Shown here: positions 12,933 through 26,159 of the stretch, piece by piece
Layout of the letters: every line of letters starts with the position of its first letter
Position numbering within the stretch: the first letter of the stretch is position 1
Source of the DNA: Phaseolus vulgaris
Lineage: Eukaryota; Streptophyta; Magnoliopsida; Fabales; Fabaceae
Assembly (NCBI RefSeq): GCF_000499845.2
Contig: NC_023749.2
Location: forward strand, 5,365,030-5,429,029
Direction of reading: 5' to 3'
DNA: 64,000 nt
Position numbers and translations under genes: made by a program
The notes under the pieces: model-generated
Told to the model about the DNA's origin: nothing
The model's input: only the letters and a program-made list of their open reading frames with translations
The model's database searches: none

Positions 12933-15900
12933 ATGGCCTCTGTAGCACTCACCACCACCCTCCCCTCTCTCCGCCTCCGCCGCAGCACCACCACCGCCGT
13001 GGCCCTCAAACCCAATCGTCTCACTTCTTTTCCAGCTTCCTCACTGAAACCAAACCTCACCACTTCGATTTCCTCCATCCCAAATTTCTCACTTAAAAAA
13101 ACAAACCTCGTTTTCAATCGCAAGCACTCTTCTCTCACTGTTAGAGCTACCGTAGCTCCCATCACTCCGGCGCCGACACCGGCTCCGGTTCAGCCATGGC
13201 AAGGCGCTGCAATAAAACCCCTATTAGCCTCCATCGCCACGGGAGTGATACTTTGGTTCACACCAGTTCCCGCGGGCGTGAACCGTAACGCGTGGCAATT
13301 ACTCGCGATCTTCTTAGGCACAATCGTCGGCATTATAACCCAACCGTTGCCCCTCGGCGCGGTAGCGATATTAGGTTTGGGCGTTTCCGTTCTCACCAAA
13401 ACCCTACCGTTCGCCGCGGCGTTCTCCGGCTTTGGTGACCCGATCCCCTGGCTCATCGCTCTCGCCTTCTTCTTCGCCAAGGGATTCATCAAAACTGGGC
13501 TCGGGAACCGTGTTGCGTACCAGTTCGTGAAGCTCTTCGGCAGCTCCTCCCTCGGGTTAGGTTACAGCCTCGTCTTCAGCGAGGCGCTGCTGGCGCCGGC
13601 GATTCCCTCGGTGTCGGCGAGAGCTGGCGGGATATTCCTCCCGCTCGTGAAGGCGCTGTGCGTGGCGTGCGGGAGCAACGTCGGCGACGGGACGGAGACC
13701 AAGTTGGGAGCGTGGCTCATGCTCACGTGCTTTCAGACTTCGGTGATTACGTCGGCGATGTTTCTGACGGCCATGGCGGCGAATCCACTCTGCGCGACGC
13801 TGACGCTAAATTCCATTAACCAGACGATTGGGTGGTTGGATTGGGCCAAAGCTGCAATTGTCCCTGGCTTGGCGTCGTTGGTGTTGGTTCCGTTGATTTT
13901 GTACGTTATATACCCTCCGACTCTGAAGAGTAGTCCTGATGCTCCTAAGCTTGCGAGAGAGAAGTTGGCGACAATGGGGCCCATGACAACCAATGAGAAG
14001 ATCATGACTGCTACTCTGTTTCTCACGGTAATGACATGAATTTTGATTTGCTTAGTTTAGCTTGATTTGGTGTTCTTTCTTAGTAGTGTTTTGTACAATG
14101 TAACGTGTGGGAGTGATATTGTAGTTAGGACTAAATTGAACTTGAATATGAAGTTAAAAGAGTTATGTTTTTAAAAATGGCGGTTTTATTAAAGGAATAG
14201 GTCAGTCTATTCTGTTGTTTGTGTGGACTAAACACTACACTAAAGCGTGCATTGTGCAATAGGGTGGTGAAATTGAATCAACTAATTTGGAGCCAAATTT
14301 GTGGATACTTTGATGGCATTAGGAACTCTATTATTTTGCAGTGGGATAAGTCTGTTTATTTTGGTTTCTGACAGTCTTGGGTTGTTAGTCACTCATCAAG
14401 GGCTTGGGATTTCAAATTGTTTTTGAAATATGATCGCACATTATTGTTCTCTTCTGGGAGAACTGCTGATTTGAATGCACAGTTGGCCCCGACAAACTCA
14501 TTTGGTCACTCACCTGCTATCTTTTGCTTATTTTGTTAGTATATATTTTGAACCTAATGTGTTTTTAAACTGTGCTGTTGGGGTTTCTGCCGTTAGTTAA
14601 GTGAATATTCAATTTCAGTGTTAGGCTGATCACAGGACTTAAAGTGGAAATATCAAACATCGGTTTACTAGTCATGCCATCTTTAATTTTGTTTGGTTGC
14701 GAGTTTCACAGAAGCTTGCAGCTTCTTATTAGTCTGTGAAAAAGTAATCATTTTGTAGTTGTATAGTTGTATGTCTTGTGTCTTGATAACGTGAATACTT
14801 AATGTGGTGCTTTAAACGCCTAAGAATCTTTGGTTGTTTATTAACTTATTACTTCTCACTTGCCAGGTAGGACTCTGGGTATTTGGAGGAGTTCTTAATG
14901 TTGATGCTGTATCTGCTGCAATTCTTGGATTATCTGTACTTCTTGTCACAGGGGTTGTTACATGGAAGGAGTGCTTAGCGGAAGGAGTTGCCTGGGATAC
15001 TCTCACATGGTTTGCTGCCCTCATAGCAATGGCTGGGTATTTGAACAAATATGGCCTCATTTCTTGGTTCAGTCAAACGGTAGTCAAGGTATTTTTTTTT
15101 TTCATTTCTTGTATCTTTACTCTGCTAGCAAATATTCAATTAACATAACTTATGCCGCTCGTGATAATTGTTGTTTAGTTAGTTTGCTACTTTTTTATCT
15201 GTTTTTTGGGGGTGAAATTGTGAATCTATTAAACAAATAGTTTCATTTCTCATTACTAAATTGTTTTAGTTGTTTGACCAAACCAAGCAAACGCAGGAAC
15301 CTTTTTAGTGCTTTGAAATATGCTGTAGCTGATCAAGCTTTCCACCAACTGCATATGATTATTGAACATACTTGCCTCTAGTATATTACGACTGATCAGT
15401 TTGCTTGTCTAATCTCTTGGAATGAAGTCTTCATCATGCATCTTATTTCATTCCTCTGCTTTGTTCCTATTTCTCAGTTAATCAACGTCACCTTCATAGT
15501 CAACTCAGCAAAAGAGAATATGCATTGTGCATATGTGTTTATAAAATCGAACTTTACATTTTGAGAACTCATTAGAATAATTTATTATCTTGACTATTTT
15601 AATGAAATGATTTACTTATGCCATTGTTTTATACAGTTTGTTGGTGGATTGGGTCTATCATGGCAACTATCTTTTGGGATTCTAGTCCTTCTCTACTTTT
15701 ACTCACATTACTTCTTTGCAAGTGGAGCTGCTCATATTGGCGCCATGTTTACTGCATTTTTGTCTGTTTCCACTGCTCTGGGGACTCCACCTTTCTTCGG
15801 AGCCATAGTGCTGTCGTTCCTCTCCAACCTTATGGGTGGCCTTACTCATTACGGAATTGGATCAGCTCCTGTGTTTTTCGGTGCCAACTATGTTCCCCTT

Positions 15901-15999
15901 GCTAAATGGTGGGGTTATGGATTCCTCATTAGTATTGTTAACATTGTAATCTGGCTTGGACTCGGAGGAGTTTGGTGGAAATTCATTGGCTTGTGGTAA
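12933..15999 (+). CDS. DIT1: Plastid 2-oxoglutarate/malate translocator DiT1
   Basis: Three exons (12933-14027, 14867-15088, 15637-15999) joined in phase 0 encode 559 aa. Residues 1 to about 72 form a Ser/Thr/Arg-rich, acid-poor chloroplast transit peptide, with a likely cleavage near LTVRA|T. A Pro/Ala linker follows, then about 12 hydrophobic segments of the DASS/SLC13-type carrier. Residues 247-259 (GSNVGDGTETKLG) form a conserved polar stretch expected near the substrate site. The last exon carries GAAHIGAMFTAFLSV and GGLTHYGIGSAPVFFGANY. The protein imports 2-oxoglutarate into chloroplasts in exchange for malate at the inner envelope, feeding GS/GOGAT ammonia assimilation and photorespiration. 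Length matches the Arabidopsis family member. Exon 1 is distinctly GC-richer than its surroundings. Confidence 0.96.
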
Positions 16000-18840
16000 G
16001 AAGCCTATTATATAATTTTGCCTACACAAGATTTCTAATTTAAGATTTTTGTATACGTTCATGTATTAATCCTCCTTACTATGAGCAGTTGAAGCAACCT
16101 GCTAATCTTTTTTCTGATTCTTTCTAAAATAATCCTTTTGGGAGGTTTTGATGGAGATTTAGGTGCGACATGAATACAGTTGGTCCTTTTAGACCCGGGT
16201 AGAACATTTCATTTTCTTTCTGAAATGTAAGGACATCCTGCCATTCAGGATATGTTGTAGTTGTATGCCTTGAATGCGTTTTTCTATAAATTATTAAATT
16301 TTGCTGAACAAATGTTATATTCTTGTGTTGTGTAGACTTTAGTATGATTCAGCATTTGACAAGTTATCATCATCTCACTTGTGTTCATAAACCCTTAAAT
16401 GTTGTTATCTATGTTGCGGTGAAAGCTTGCTTTCAATGTTATGAATCTCTGAGTTTTCTGAACAGTATTGATCTCTTTTAGATAAACTGTAGTGGTATTA
16501 TATTAATGAGTGCAATAATACTTTCAAAATGTTTTTCTATGCATCCACTTTTTCTTACTCTGAATACTATTATAACGTTGTTGCTGATTTAAGGAGGGGT
16601 TTTAAAGACTCAAACTAGAAGATTTTAACAAACATTCTCAACAGAGAAAATGACTTATTATATGAAGCAAAAATGATTAAACAACACCTGCTTTCGAAGT
16701 TTCAGAGGCCCACATAATAATAATTTGGGATTTTTTTTCCTTCGATAAACCCATAAATTTTTATGGCACCTGTTCATCAAGGAGTGAATTTTCTGAAATG
16801 TACTTTCTACATTTTGAAAATGAACGGGAGATGTTCAAATTCTTTGAAGGTGTAAGAAGAAACATTTATTGTTTGCTGGGTCCAAATAAATCCGTTTGAA
16901 CTATAGTTTCTGATTCAATTTATTTTGAATTTTTTACTACTTTTGAAAAAGTTGAATTGAATCAAATAAAATTTCGAGAAAATGTGTCTTTTTTATATAT
17001 ATAAACTAATTTCCCTAATAAATATTTTAAAATCAAACAAAAGCGTATTACAAAACATTTAATGTTTAAGAAAAATAATAAAATCGAATTAAATTTAAAA
17101 AAAAAACTGATACTTGCGCGAATGCAATTTTGTATTTTTTTTCAAGGAACTTTAGTTTTATTTTCCAGTATAAAAGCATTTTCTTTTGCCATAGACGAAA
17201 CAAATATATGGAGAAGTTGAAAATTTAATACTTATAGAAAGAAAAGTTGTTATAACATTTAATCTTAACATAAAGAAAGTTGAATTGCAATGGAAAGAAT
17301 GCTAGAGTATTTTGAAACATTGGTACATAACTAAAAAAAGGCATTTAATAAAAATACAAATATATTCACATTTTTGCTAATCATTATTTTAAGAGTAGTA
17401 AATAGCAAAATGATTAAAAGTAAAAAAATATAAAAATATAACATTTAATATTAACAATATATATTAATAAAAATATTTTTTAATCATTACTTCTAATTAA
17501 ATCTTATTGATTAATATTCGGTATTTTAAACAGTTTGAATGAATTGATTGGTTCGTAAGAGTAAATATTTCACCTTTGGTTTGTTTTACTCAATTTTAGT
17601 GTACTCTTACTACACTTTTATTAACAACTTCTTATTAATATTTTTATACAAATAAAATAAGGATTAAATTAAAAAGTATTCGTATTTAATATCATAAAAA
17701 ATATACTAAAAAGAATTTAACTTTTTAAGTAAGGGAATTACTGAATAAGTAATTTAAAAAAGATTTATAATTATTGCTAATACCTACCAGTATCCCTGAC
17801 TGATTTCGGTGAAAATTGGATTTTCAATTCGATTAGTCAAAAAAGAAATACAAATTGCAAACTATTTTATTTAGACTAATAATTTTAAAACTTTCAATTT
17901 AAGCGAAATGAAGATGATATAAAAATAATCTAGACTTACAAAAAAAGCAATAAATTTCAATAAAACAACTAGTTTAGATTCTAAGAAAAAATATTTTCAC
18001 ATATTCGTACGAGTTTGATGATTTTTTAAACAAATATAAAACAAAGTTTATATATATATATATATTAAGTTGTTCTTTATATATAAATTGATTTAGAAAG
18101 AAATGTGCAAAACTAAACGGCAATGCTGAAATTAAAATGAATCACAACAATAAATATTATTGGAATTAAATTAGATTTTTTTAATAACTTAAAGTAGGGA
18201 AAAAGTTCAATAAATGATAAACAAGCAATAGAAAACAATAATACAAAAACAAATTATCAATGTGCCAAACTTTAACAAGTGAAACGAAAAGTTGATAATA
18301 GTCATTATCATCTCGTCATCATTAAATTTATAATAAAAACACGCCAATTTCCTATTTAAAACCCATTTTTTTATAGTAATTTTCATTTAAGTGGCACTTT
18401 ACACTAAACTTGTTGAAAATTCACTTGCCTATAAGCACTCACTAAATAATTATAATTTTTCATGCTCTCCATGACCTACTTCGTTTTACATAACTTATTC
18501 TTAAAATCAAATTCATTTTTCAAGTTTTCAAACAATAACTTTAATATTTTTATTTCATTTTCTTACAAATGGAAATTTTATTCTTCTCCTTCTCATGTAT
18601 CCAAATTTTCATGCATCCATTTAATTTATCTTCTTTTATATATATATATTTTTTTATGATTTATCTTCTTTTATAAGTGTTGATATATTAACAACCCTAA
18701 AAAAAATTAACTTTTTTACCGAAATTGAGTAATTTTAAAATTGCATTACATCACACTCTTGTTGACATATGTCTTTCAATGTACTCTTTCAATTGTGAAA
18801 GTAACATTTTACTTCTTTTTATCTCCTCAAATTTACTAAC
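16000..18840. other. DiT1 3' flank and AT-rich intergenic stretch
   Basis: The first few hundred bases are likely the DiT1 3' UTR. Beyond them the sequence is low-complexity and AT-rich with a short (TA)n run near 18052. I see no gene or element that can be delimited. Confidence 0.5.
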
Positions 18841-19811
18841 TAACACCATTCATGATGATGACGATTGAGCAGCACTATTTGCAGGAAGTTGGCAATATGC
18901 AGAAAACAAGAGAATTGTGAAAGCAGACGCAATGCACTTCCACATAGCTCCAAGATACCATCACGGAATTTCAACAGAGGAGTGTCAGGTTGTGACTTAT
19001 GTTTGGTTCTTGGATTTTCTTATTTGTACAATAATAAGTGAATTTCCTTATAACTCTTGGTTGAGATCAGTGATTTCTTATGACATTACCAAAGGATGTT
19101 TCTGTTATCTTACTCTAAACTTTTCAGATACCAAAAGAAAAACAATCACGGAAGCCTTTCATGTGGAACGTGGCTGTCATTGTCCTTACTCTTTCACTGT
19201 TTCCTAAAAAGGGTTGTGGTTTTCTTCTGCAGGACACTGCCACTTTTGTTTTATCTTTGGCATTACTGCCACCTATGCACCTTAAATGTTTTTGTTCGGT
19301 TCTACACTTCTTTCTCTTTCTCCTACTCTTCCTACCCATCAAAATTTTATGTGATATAATGTGTGCATGGGGCATGCTAACTACTCTATACCCTTTGTTG
19401 TTGAGTTAATAATGGGAACATAGATTTCAATGCTCACATTAGATGTTGTTTCACCAAATAGAATCTCAGGCATTTGCTTTCATCCTAAGAAGACTTGTGC
19501 TTGTCTATTTAATCTTACTCTCAGGTTTCATACTTTAAAGCTGTTTCAGAGGAAATTTCCTTTGAACTTCCTCTGAAACTGAGATAGGTAACACTTCTCT
19601 TTCTAAACTGTTTTTCAATTGGAAATTTAACCAAATAAACATGGACAAACCACCTCTGAATTCTGACATCACATCATGCAAAAATCCCAACCAGAAAACT
19701 AAAATGACAATGCATTTCTATATATTGAAGCTTATCATGTATCCTTTTCATGACTTGAATTTCTCTGCTACTTTTGTTCAGTGAAGAAGCACGTTTGTCA
19801 TCCTAGATAAG

Positions 19812-22800
19812 ATGGCTGACAAAGATACCGTTTATTCAGCAGGAAATGAAAGGAGAATTCCAATTTTCAGTTTGTTTAAAGATGCTAGGTAGGATTTAAT
19901 AGCATTTCAAATGAGTAAATTTTAGATAATTTTTTGATAAGTTCTCTTGTACTTCAAATCAATTTATGTACCTTAACTTAGAAACTCTAAACGAATGACC
20001 ATCTTTAGATACACAAGTTATTATTAACGGTGGGAAAAGTCACAGTCCTTTTATCTTTTTTGTTTCTTTTTATTTTCTGTGTGCTGTTTTTTTTATCTTT
20101 CTCCTTCTTTCCCTAACGTACAAGGAAACTATCTTCTTTTGTTTTCCTGAAATTCTTTTAACATTTTCTGTAAAATGTTTAGTTTGTTCATTAAACAAAA
20201 TACACAGTATCATTTATATTGGTTTTGACCACATTGATATTGGTTTTTCATTCTAAATGATTGTTCTGTTACACTCCTAATTCTGATGCAGTTTCTGATT
20301 TTCATTTCAATGCAGACTAGTTTTCAAATCTGACAATCTTGGTCGTGAAATATTATCAATTGCATTGCCTTCAGCAATGGCTTTGACAGCTGACCCTATT
20401 GCTTCACTGGTTGACACAGCATTTATTGGTCAAATAGGTATTTTCTACTACTTTAGTAGCTTTGAGCTCAGTATAGACAACACACACCAGTCTCAATCTA
20501 AGTTTGCTAAATGACATGGCTATCTATTGTTGAATATTAATGGTCCATGCCTACAGGTCCAGTGGAGCTTGCAGCTGTAGGGGTGGCCATAGCACTCTTC
20601 AATCAAATATCAAGAATTGCAATATTCCCACTTGTCAGTGTCACTACCTCTTTTGTGGCTGAGGAAGATACCCTTTCTGGAGCCTGTCCTCAAGTAGAGA
20701 AGAATGAATGGTTGGAGGCAAGTCCAATTATAGATGCTGAAATGAAAGAACTAATACCACTTGAAAAAGGTATCTTCTGGAGTAACATCTTATTGCTCCA
20801 CAGGACTGCCAATAAAAAGAGGTTTATACATGGCACATTTTAAACCCTTTCTTTTTCTGGTCAGACACAGGTGGAAATGTGCAAAAATCAGATTTGATTG
20901 GTATTGACTTTAATATAGTTAAGTTTGAACATAAGAAAAGACATATCTCTTCTGCTTCATCAGCATTACTTATCGGTGGCATTGTTGGCATCATCCAAGC
21001 AATGTTCCTCATATCTGCTGCAAAACCTTTATTGAACTTCATGGGAGTAACCTCAGTAAGTGCTTTATGGAAATATTGAGAATGTTTCTTCTAGATTTTA
21101 GCAGTTGGCATTTATTTCAACGTGTTCCTTCAGTGATACGACCTTGTACCAGCATGATGGATGATTGCTAATTAGTACACAACATCTATACAGGACTCTC
21201 TTATGCTAAACCATGCACATAACTACCTGACATTGAGGTCTCTTGGTGCTCCTGCAGTTCTTCTCTCGTTAACTATGCAGGGAATCTTCCGAGGATTCAA
21301 AGACACTAAAACACCTTTATATGCCACATGTATGCCTTAACCGAATTGTATTGTTACATGTTGAGTGTAGCAATATCCTGCTGTTATCTGATTCTAATGG
21401 CTCTTTCTCTGATGTGGTCTAGTGGTAGGAGATGTGACCAATGTAGCCCTTGATCCTTTATTCATATTTGTTTTCCGCTTCGGGGTCAGTGGTGCAGCTG
21501 TTGCTCATGTTATATCTCAGTGAGTCTCATTTCATTGCACTGATTAAACTGCCATTGAAATATGAATGAGTCTGGAAACATCTTTTGGAAGCATAATCAC
21601 GTCACTCATCTCTTATTTTCCTTTTATTCCTTTTGGCCTAAGTCATCTCTTATTTTCTAATTAACTGGTGATTTAGGTACCTAATTTCACTTATGCTCCT
21701 GTGGAGCTTGATGGAAAAAGTTGATCTTATACCGCCAAGCATCAAGCATCTACAATTTCATCGATTTCTTAAAAATGGTAAGGATTTATTTTGCTGGACC
21801 AAAGCCTTGAAAAGGGAATGGCATGTACATTTTTTAGTTTATTATAGAAATAAATTCTTAAAAGCTTCATATCCTATATTACAAAACAGATTACCAGTTC
21901 CACCAACTTAACTTTATAGAATTTTCTTGCATTATAAGTGATTAACTTGCAATGACACTAATGAAAGCAAGCATAGAATTTTCTCAATCTGATGAATTCA
22001 TTTCATGGTGTTTAATCACATTATTTGGTGCTTCTAAAATATCTACCTTGCTCTTCATCTTTCCTTTTGCATTCAAGTTCACACTTTTATTATTAAATGT
22101 TTCCCTTGGATTAAGGTCACCAAGCGCTTGATCCTTGACATTTGACACTACATTTTCGCTTTCCTGTTTCAACTTTTTCATCCAGGCTTTCTATTATTTG
22201 TAAGAGTAATTGCTGTAACATTCTGTGTGACACTGGCAGCAGCATTAGCTGCACGCAAGGGACCAACATCCATGGCTGCATTTCAAGTCTGCCTGCAGAT
22301 TTGGTTAGCTGTGTCCCTTCTTGCCGATGGTCTGGCTGTTGCCGGACAGGTTAGATACAATCACATTGTCCCGCTGTGCTAATCATGCATGTTTCATACC
22401 AAAGCCTTCATAAAGCATCAATGACATGCACATGAATCCTTTTGAGAAGATAGACTATATGCTGGTAGTATAAAACATTTTTATGTCATCATCCTATCAT
22501 AAACTATCAAGTATGATCATTTTCATTTATACAATAATTACATGAAAAGTCACATTAGAGGTGATTTTCGATTGATTCAACATATACAAGTTTTTACACC
22601 AACCTAGCATAGGCATTAAACTCAATTTGTTGGAGTTTTCCCCTTCACTAGAAATAAGGACATTTTATAGTATAAAACTGAATGCAAAACTCACCTTATG
22701 AGTCATAAAACTGAATGCAGAACTCACCTTATAAGTCGGTTATATAAGGTTAAGTTTGACTTAAAGTTCATTTCTTAATATCAAAATTATTTAAAGTTAA

Positions 22801-23859
22801 TCATAACAAAAATTTGTTGAAGTGATCATATTTGTAAGTGGGTGTAAGAATAATGATTGATTTTTATATCGTGCCACTCTTTAGGAGCAAAAGAAAGGAA
22901 ACTTTCGATCTCAATCTATTTCCAATTATTGATAACTTCTATGATGATATCATGCTTGTTTCAGGCAATTCTTGCAGGTGCATTTGCTAACAAGGACTAT
23001 GAGAAGGCCGAAGCAACTGCATCTCGAGTATTACAGGTTCTTTACAATGTGGAAATATTTCCCTATCTTTCTGCAACAAATTGATTAGTTGCAATGTAAC
23101 AAGCAATTATACTGCAGCTGGGTTTGGTTCTGGGGTTAGCTCTTGCATTCATTCTTGGAACAGGACTGCATTTTGGAGCTAAACTATTTACCAAAGATGT
23201 TAATGTCATTCACCTCATTAGAATTGGGATCCCGGTAACTTATGTTCAAATCACTAGCTCATCTTTTCAATTCCAAAGCGGTGAAACTTAAATTCATAAT
23301 CATTATTTTGATCAGTTTGTAGCAGCCACTCAACCCCTCAACGCTTTGGCATTTGTATTTGATGGTATCAACTTTGGGGCATCTGATTTTGCATATTCAG
23401 CCATTTCATTGGTGGGTATTTTCTTTCATGCTATAATAGATTATATAGTTAAACATTTTGTTCCTTTCAATGCACTACTACTCGTTATAAACGATGCAGG
23501 GTCAATATTCAAAACTGCTTCATTCTATTGTGTGGTATTAAGTATGAACCAAAGAATCATTAGAATAGAAACTGATTTTCTTCATTATGATCTTCTTTTC
23601 ACTTTCACAGGTTGTGGTGGCAATTGTCAGCATAATCTGTCTACTTGTTTTATCATCTGTTGGCGGTTTCACAGGAATTTGGATTGCTTTGAGCATCTAT
23701 ATGGGTCTTAGAGCAATTGTGGGCCTTCTGAGGTAGAAATTCACCTGTATTTTTTTTTCCTAATGGTTTTGCTATTCTTACAACATTGATGAATTAAAGA
23801 AATCACATTGATGCAGGATTGGAACTGGGTCAGGACCCTGGAAGCTGATTAGGAGCTAA
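19812..23859 (+). CDS. FRD3: FRD3-type citrate efflux transporter (MATE family)
   Basis: Thirteen coding exons, all with GT-AG borders and matching phases, encode 516 aa: 19812-19888, 20316-20437, 20557-20769, 20865-21055, 21194-21329, 21423-21519, 21677-21777, 22186-22349, 22965-23036, 23118-23234, 23316-23411, 23611-23732, 23817-23859. The protein is a 12-helix MATE antiporter. REILSIALPSAMALTADPIASLVDTAFIG lies at about residues 35-65, and a long hydrophilic loop of about 64 residues (about 102-165) separates helices 2 and 3. That extended loop is the mark of the plant citrate MATE subgroup (FRD3, AtMATE, HvAACT1), which exports citrate for iron and zinc movement or aluminium exclusion. 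A 5' UTR intron is plausible, with an acceptor at 19781 just before the ATG and a possible untranslated exon ending near 18988. Root-xylem versus aluminium role cannot be decided from sequence. Confidence 0.92.
22665..22745. repeat. Short tandem duplication in FRD3 intron 8
   Basis: The phrase beginning ATAAAACTGAATGCA and ending CTCACCTTAT occurs twice in succession with small changes, followed by AAGTCGGTTATATAAGG. It resembles a fragment of a dispersed legume repeat. A related phrase ('atcgacttatgagattagg') is seen near 6725. It lies wholly inside the intron between coding exons 8 and 9. Confidence 0.5.
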
Positions 23860-25934
23860 CAGTGGCAACACCAACCCATCATCATAGTTTTGATACTTTC
23901 AGTGGATTGGTTGAAATGCTATATTTGTGCTTCAGAATATGTGCAGAACATAAAATAAATGTACCAAATAAGAGAAAAATAAAAACAATTAGTTTAATTG
24001 TATGTTATTGCTATCATTCCACAAATTTTATCTTCTTTATTTGTATTGTTAATTATATTCTCTCATAATTGATCAACTAGGAATTAATATTATTTTAATG
24101 ACAGCTAAAAAATATTTTTTTTATAAAGAAGTGACACTTACTTTTGATAATTAAAATACCTATTAAAAAATTATAGTATAATAATATTAATAGATTATGT
24201 TATATGGTAAGAGTGATGATAAACGAGTTTAAATGAGTTCAGTTGAATGGAGTTCCTTACTCACTCTCAAAACAAATTTAACTCAATCTAGTCATTTTAT
24301 AGGTTAATGTGAATTAATTTGGGTAAATTTATTGAGTTGGTTTTCATTTTTTTTACACCAAACTGGTTTTCATTTTTATTATTTTAAAAAATAGTTGTAT
24401 TCTGTAACCACTTAAAACTTATTTGGGGTCATGGTCTACATGCATTATGTTATGAAGGCTCTTATGTGCACTAAAATATTAGTATTTTTCTTGTAGTTAA
24501 AATATTAGTTACAAATTTAATAATATCAAATGCTTATAAATTATTTCATTAAAAAAATATAACTATAAAATAAAAGTCACACATATAGCGTATTAACGAA
24601 CTCCTACAAAGATAATGTTTTGATAAAAACATGTTAGCATGATGGCCTTATAATATGGCCCAATTGGGTTCGTTTCAAAACAAGAAATATGAAAATTCTT
24701 ACTACACCTCCATATTTTCTTCTGATATCCCATATTTTTTAAAATACTAAAATTATTCGTTTTAGATACTATAATCTAAATTAAAAAAATTGTAGTTTGT
24801 ATTTTTCAACCCAAAATACAAAATTTATATTTTAAATTATAGAATTCAAAATACAAATTTTGTATTTCAGATTATAAAACTTATAAATTTGTATTTCAAA
24901 TTTTATTCAAACTATAAATTGTGATTTGTATTTCAGATTGTTAAATCTGGAATACATTATATTTCAGATTTTATTATTCTAGATTTTACAATTTAAAATA
25001 CAATTTTTTTATTCTAACATTAAATTTAAATGATATTTCAGAATACAAATTTGTATTTTGAATTATATAACCCAAGATACATTAGATCTATTTTACTATA
25101 TTTTATATTGTATAATCTGAAAAGTCTTAGAATTAGACAATCTAAAATTAAAAAAATATTGAACTATTTGCATAAGTATATTTTTAAAATTAAAAAAATT
25201 ATGGGGGTACTATGAAAGGACGTTAAGAATTTGTCCGGAAGAAGCAAAGAACATAATTTTATCTTTTTCTGTAATCCTTTTTTGGTACATGAATTTTAGT
25301 GTGAGAAGGCAGACATGGGAAAATTTTCCAGATTCAAGGTTCTTAGAAAAGACTTGCCATATTTTGATATTGAGGAATTAAATCTGCAACTTTAGGTACA
25401 AGACATGTTTAATTCGGCTCATTCATCCTTTTTTGTGATACTTTTTTTAGCAACATTAAATATGAAAACATAGAATGCCTTACATGAATTTAAGTATCAT
25501 TCACATGTTTTTTCGTGTTTGTCAGTTGCCTCTGACACTCAATAAATTTCCTTTTACAGACTTTGCGCCCTGCTCATACATTTGTCATACTCACTCAAAC
25601 TCTTCACTTATTATCATCTTCTCATAGTGGATTTCTTTACGCTTTTTTTTTGCTTCTGATTTTTGCATTTTGGCTTCAACTATTATGATATATTTAACAG
25701 ATCTGTTGAACCAGTGAGCATCATAAACCAACCCACGTAAGAATTGATTTGTAAGTTTATAGGTTATGCTGTTTAGTAACATGCTTAGAACTTTATTTTT
25801 TTATTTTCGTGTCATAATTTTTGTTGTGTCAAGCAGGAAAACAAACGTATATTTATTTGAATGAGTTATTATTTTAACAATTAGCAATGACGGTTTTTTT
25901 TATTTGCGGGATCAGCAGGATTTTCATGTGCACC
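23860..25934. other. Intergenic stretch downstream of FRD3
   Basis: No gene is recognised. It contains the FRD3 3' flank and the degenerate repeat array at 24760-25120. Several short frames are composition artefacts. Confidence 0.5.
24760..25120. repeat. Degenerate array of TGTATTTCAGATT-like units
   Basis: Variants of a phrase like TTTGTATTTCAGATTATA and its near-inverse (AATACAAATTT) recur every 20-40 bases across about 360 bp, on both strands. The units are too diverged to count exactly. No coding potential is seen. Confidence 0.55.
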
Positions 25935-26159
25935 TGTTTTTTTGTTTTATGTTATTCAGCTTGTATCTTTCTTGTGTGCTTTGTTTCAAAGTTGAAGGGT
26001 TTTTTTTTTCTTTTAGTGTGTATAAAATATTATCTATATAAGAGTTATATAATTAGAAAAAAATGAGAATACAGTTTTGTTTTCCTTCCAGGATAGTCTT
26101 TCTTCTTCCTTGCCTACATTATCATGTTTTTTTCTTTCTTCTTGAAATTATGAAATTCA
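25935..26159 (+). repeat. Left LTR of the copia element
   Basis: About 225 bp, starting TGTTTTTTTG and ending GAAATTCA. It shares the phrases CTTGTATCTTTCTTGTG, GTATAAAA-ATTATCTAT, GAGAATACAGTTTT and TTCTTTCTTCTTGAAAT with the right LTR. The exact 5' border is uncertain by a few bases. Confidence 0.75.

Noticed and set aside
13190..13492. - strand frame opposite DiT1 exon 1
   Set aside because: Shadow of the GC-rich + strand coding exon; the + strand protein is unmistakable.
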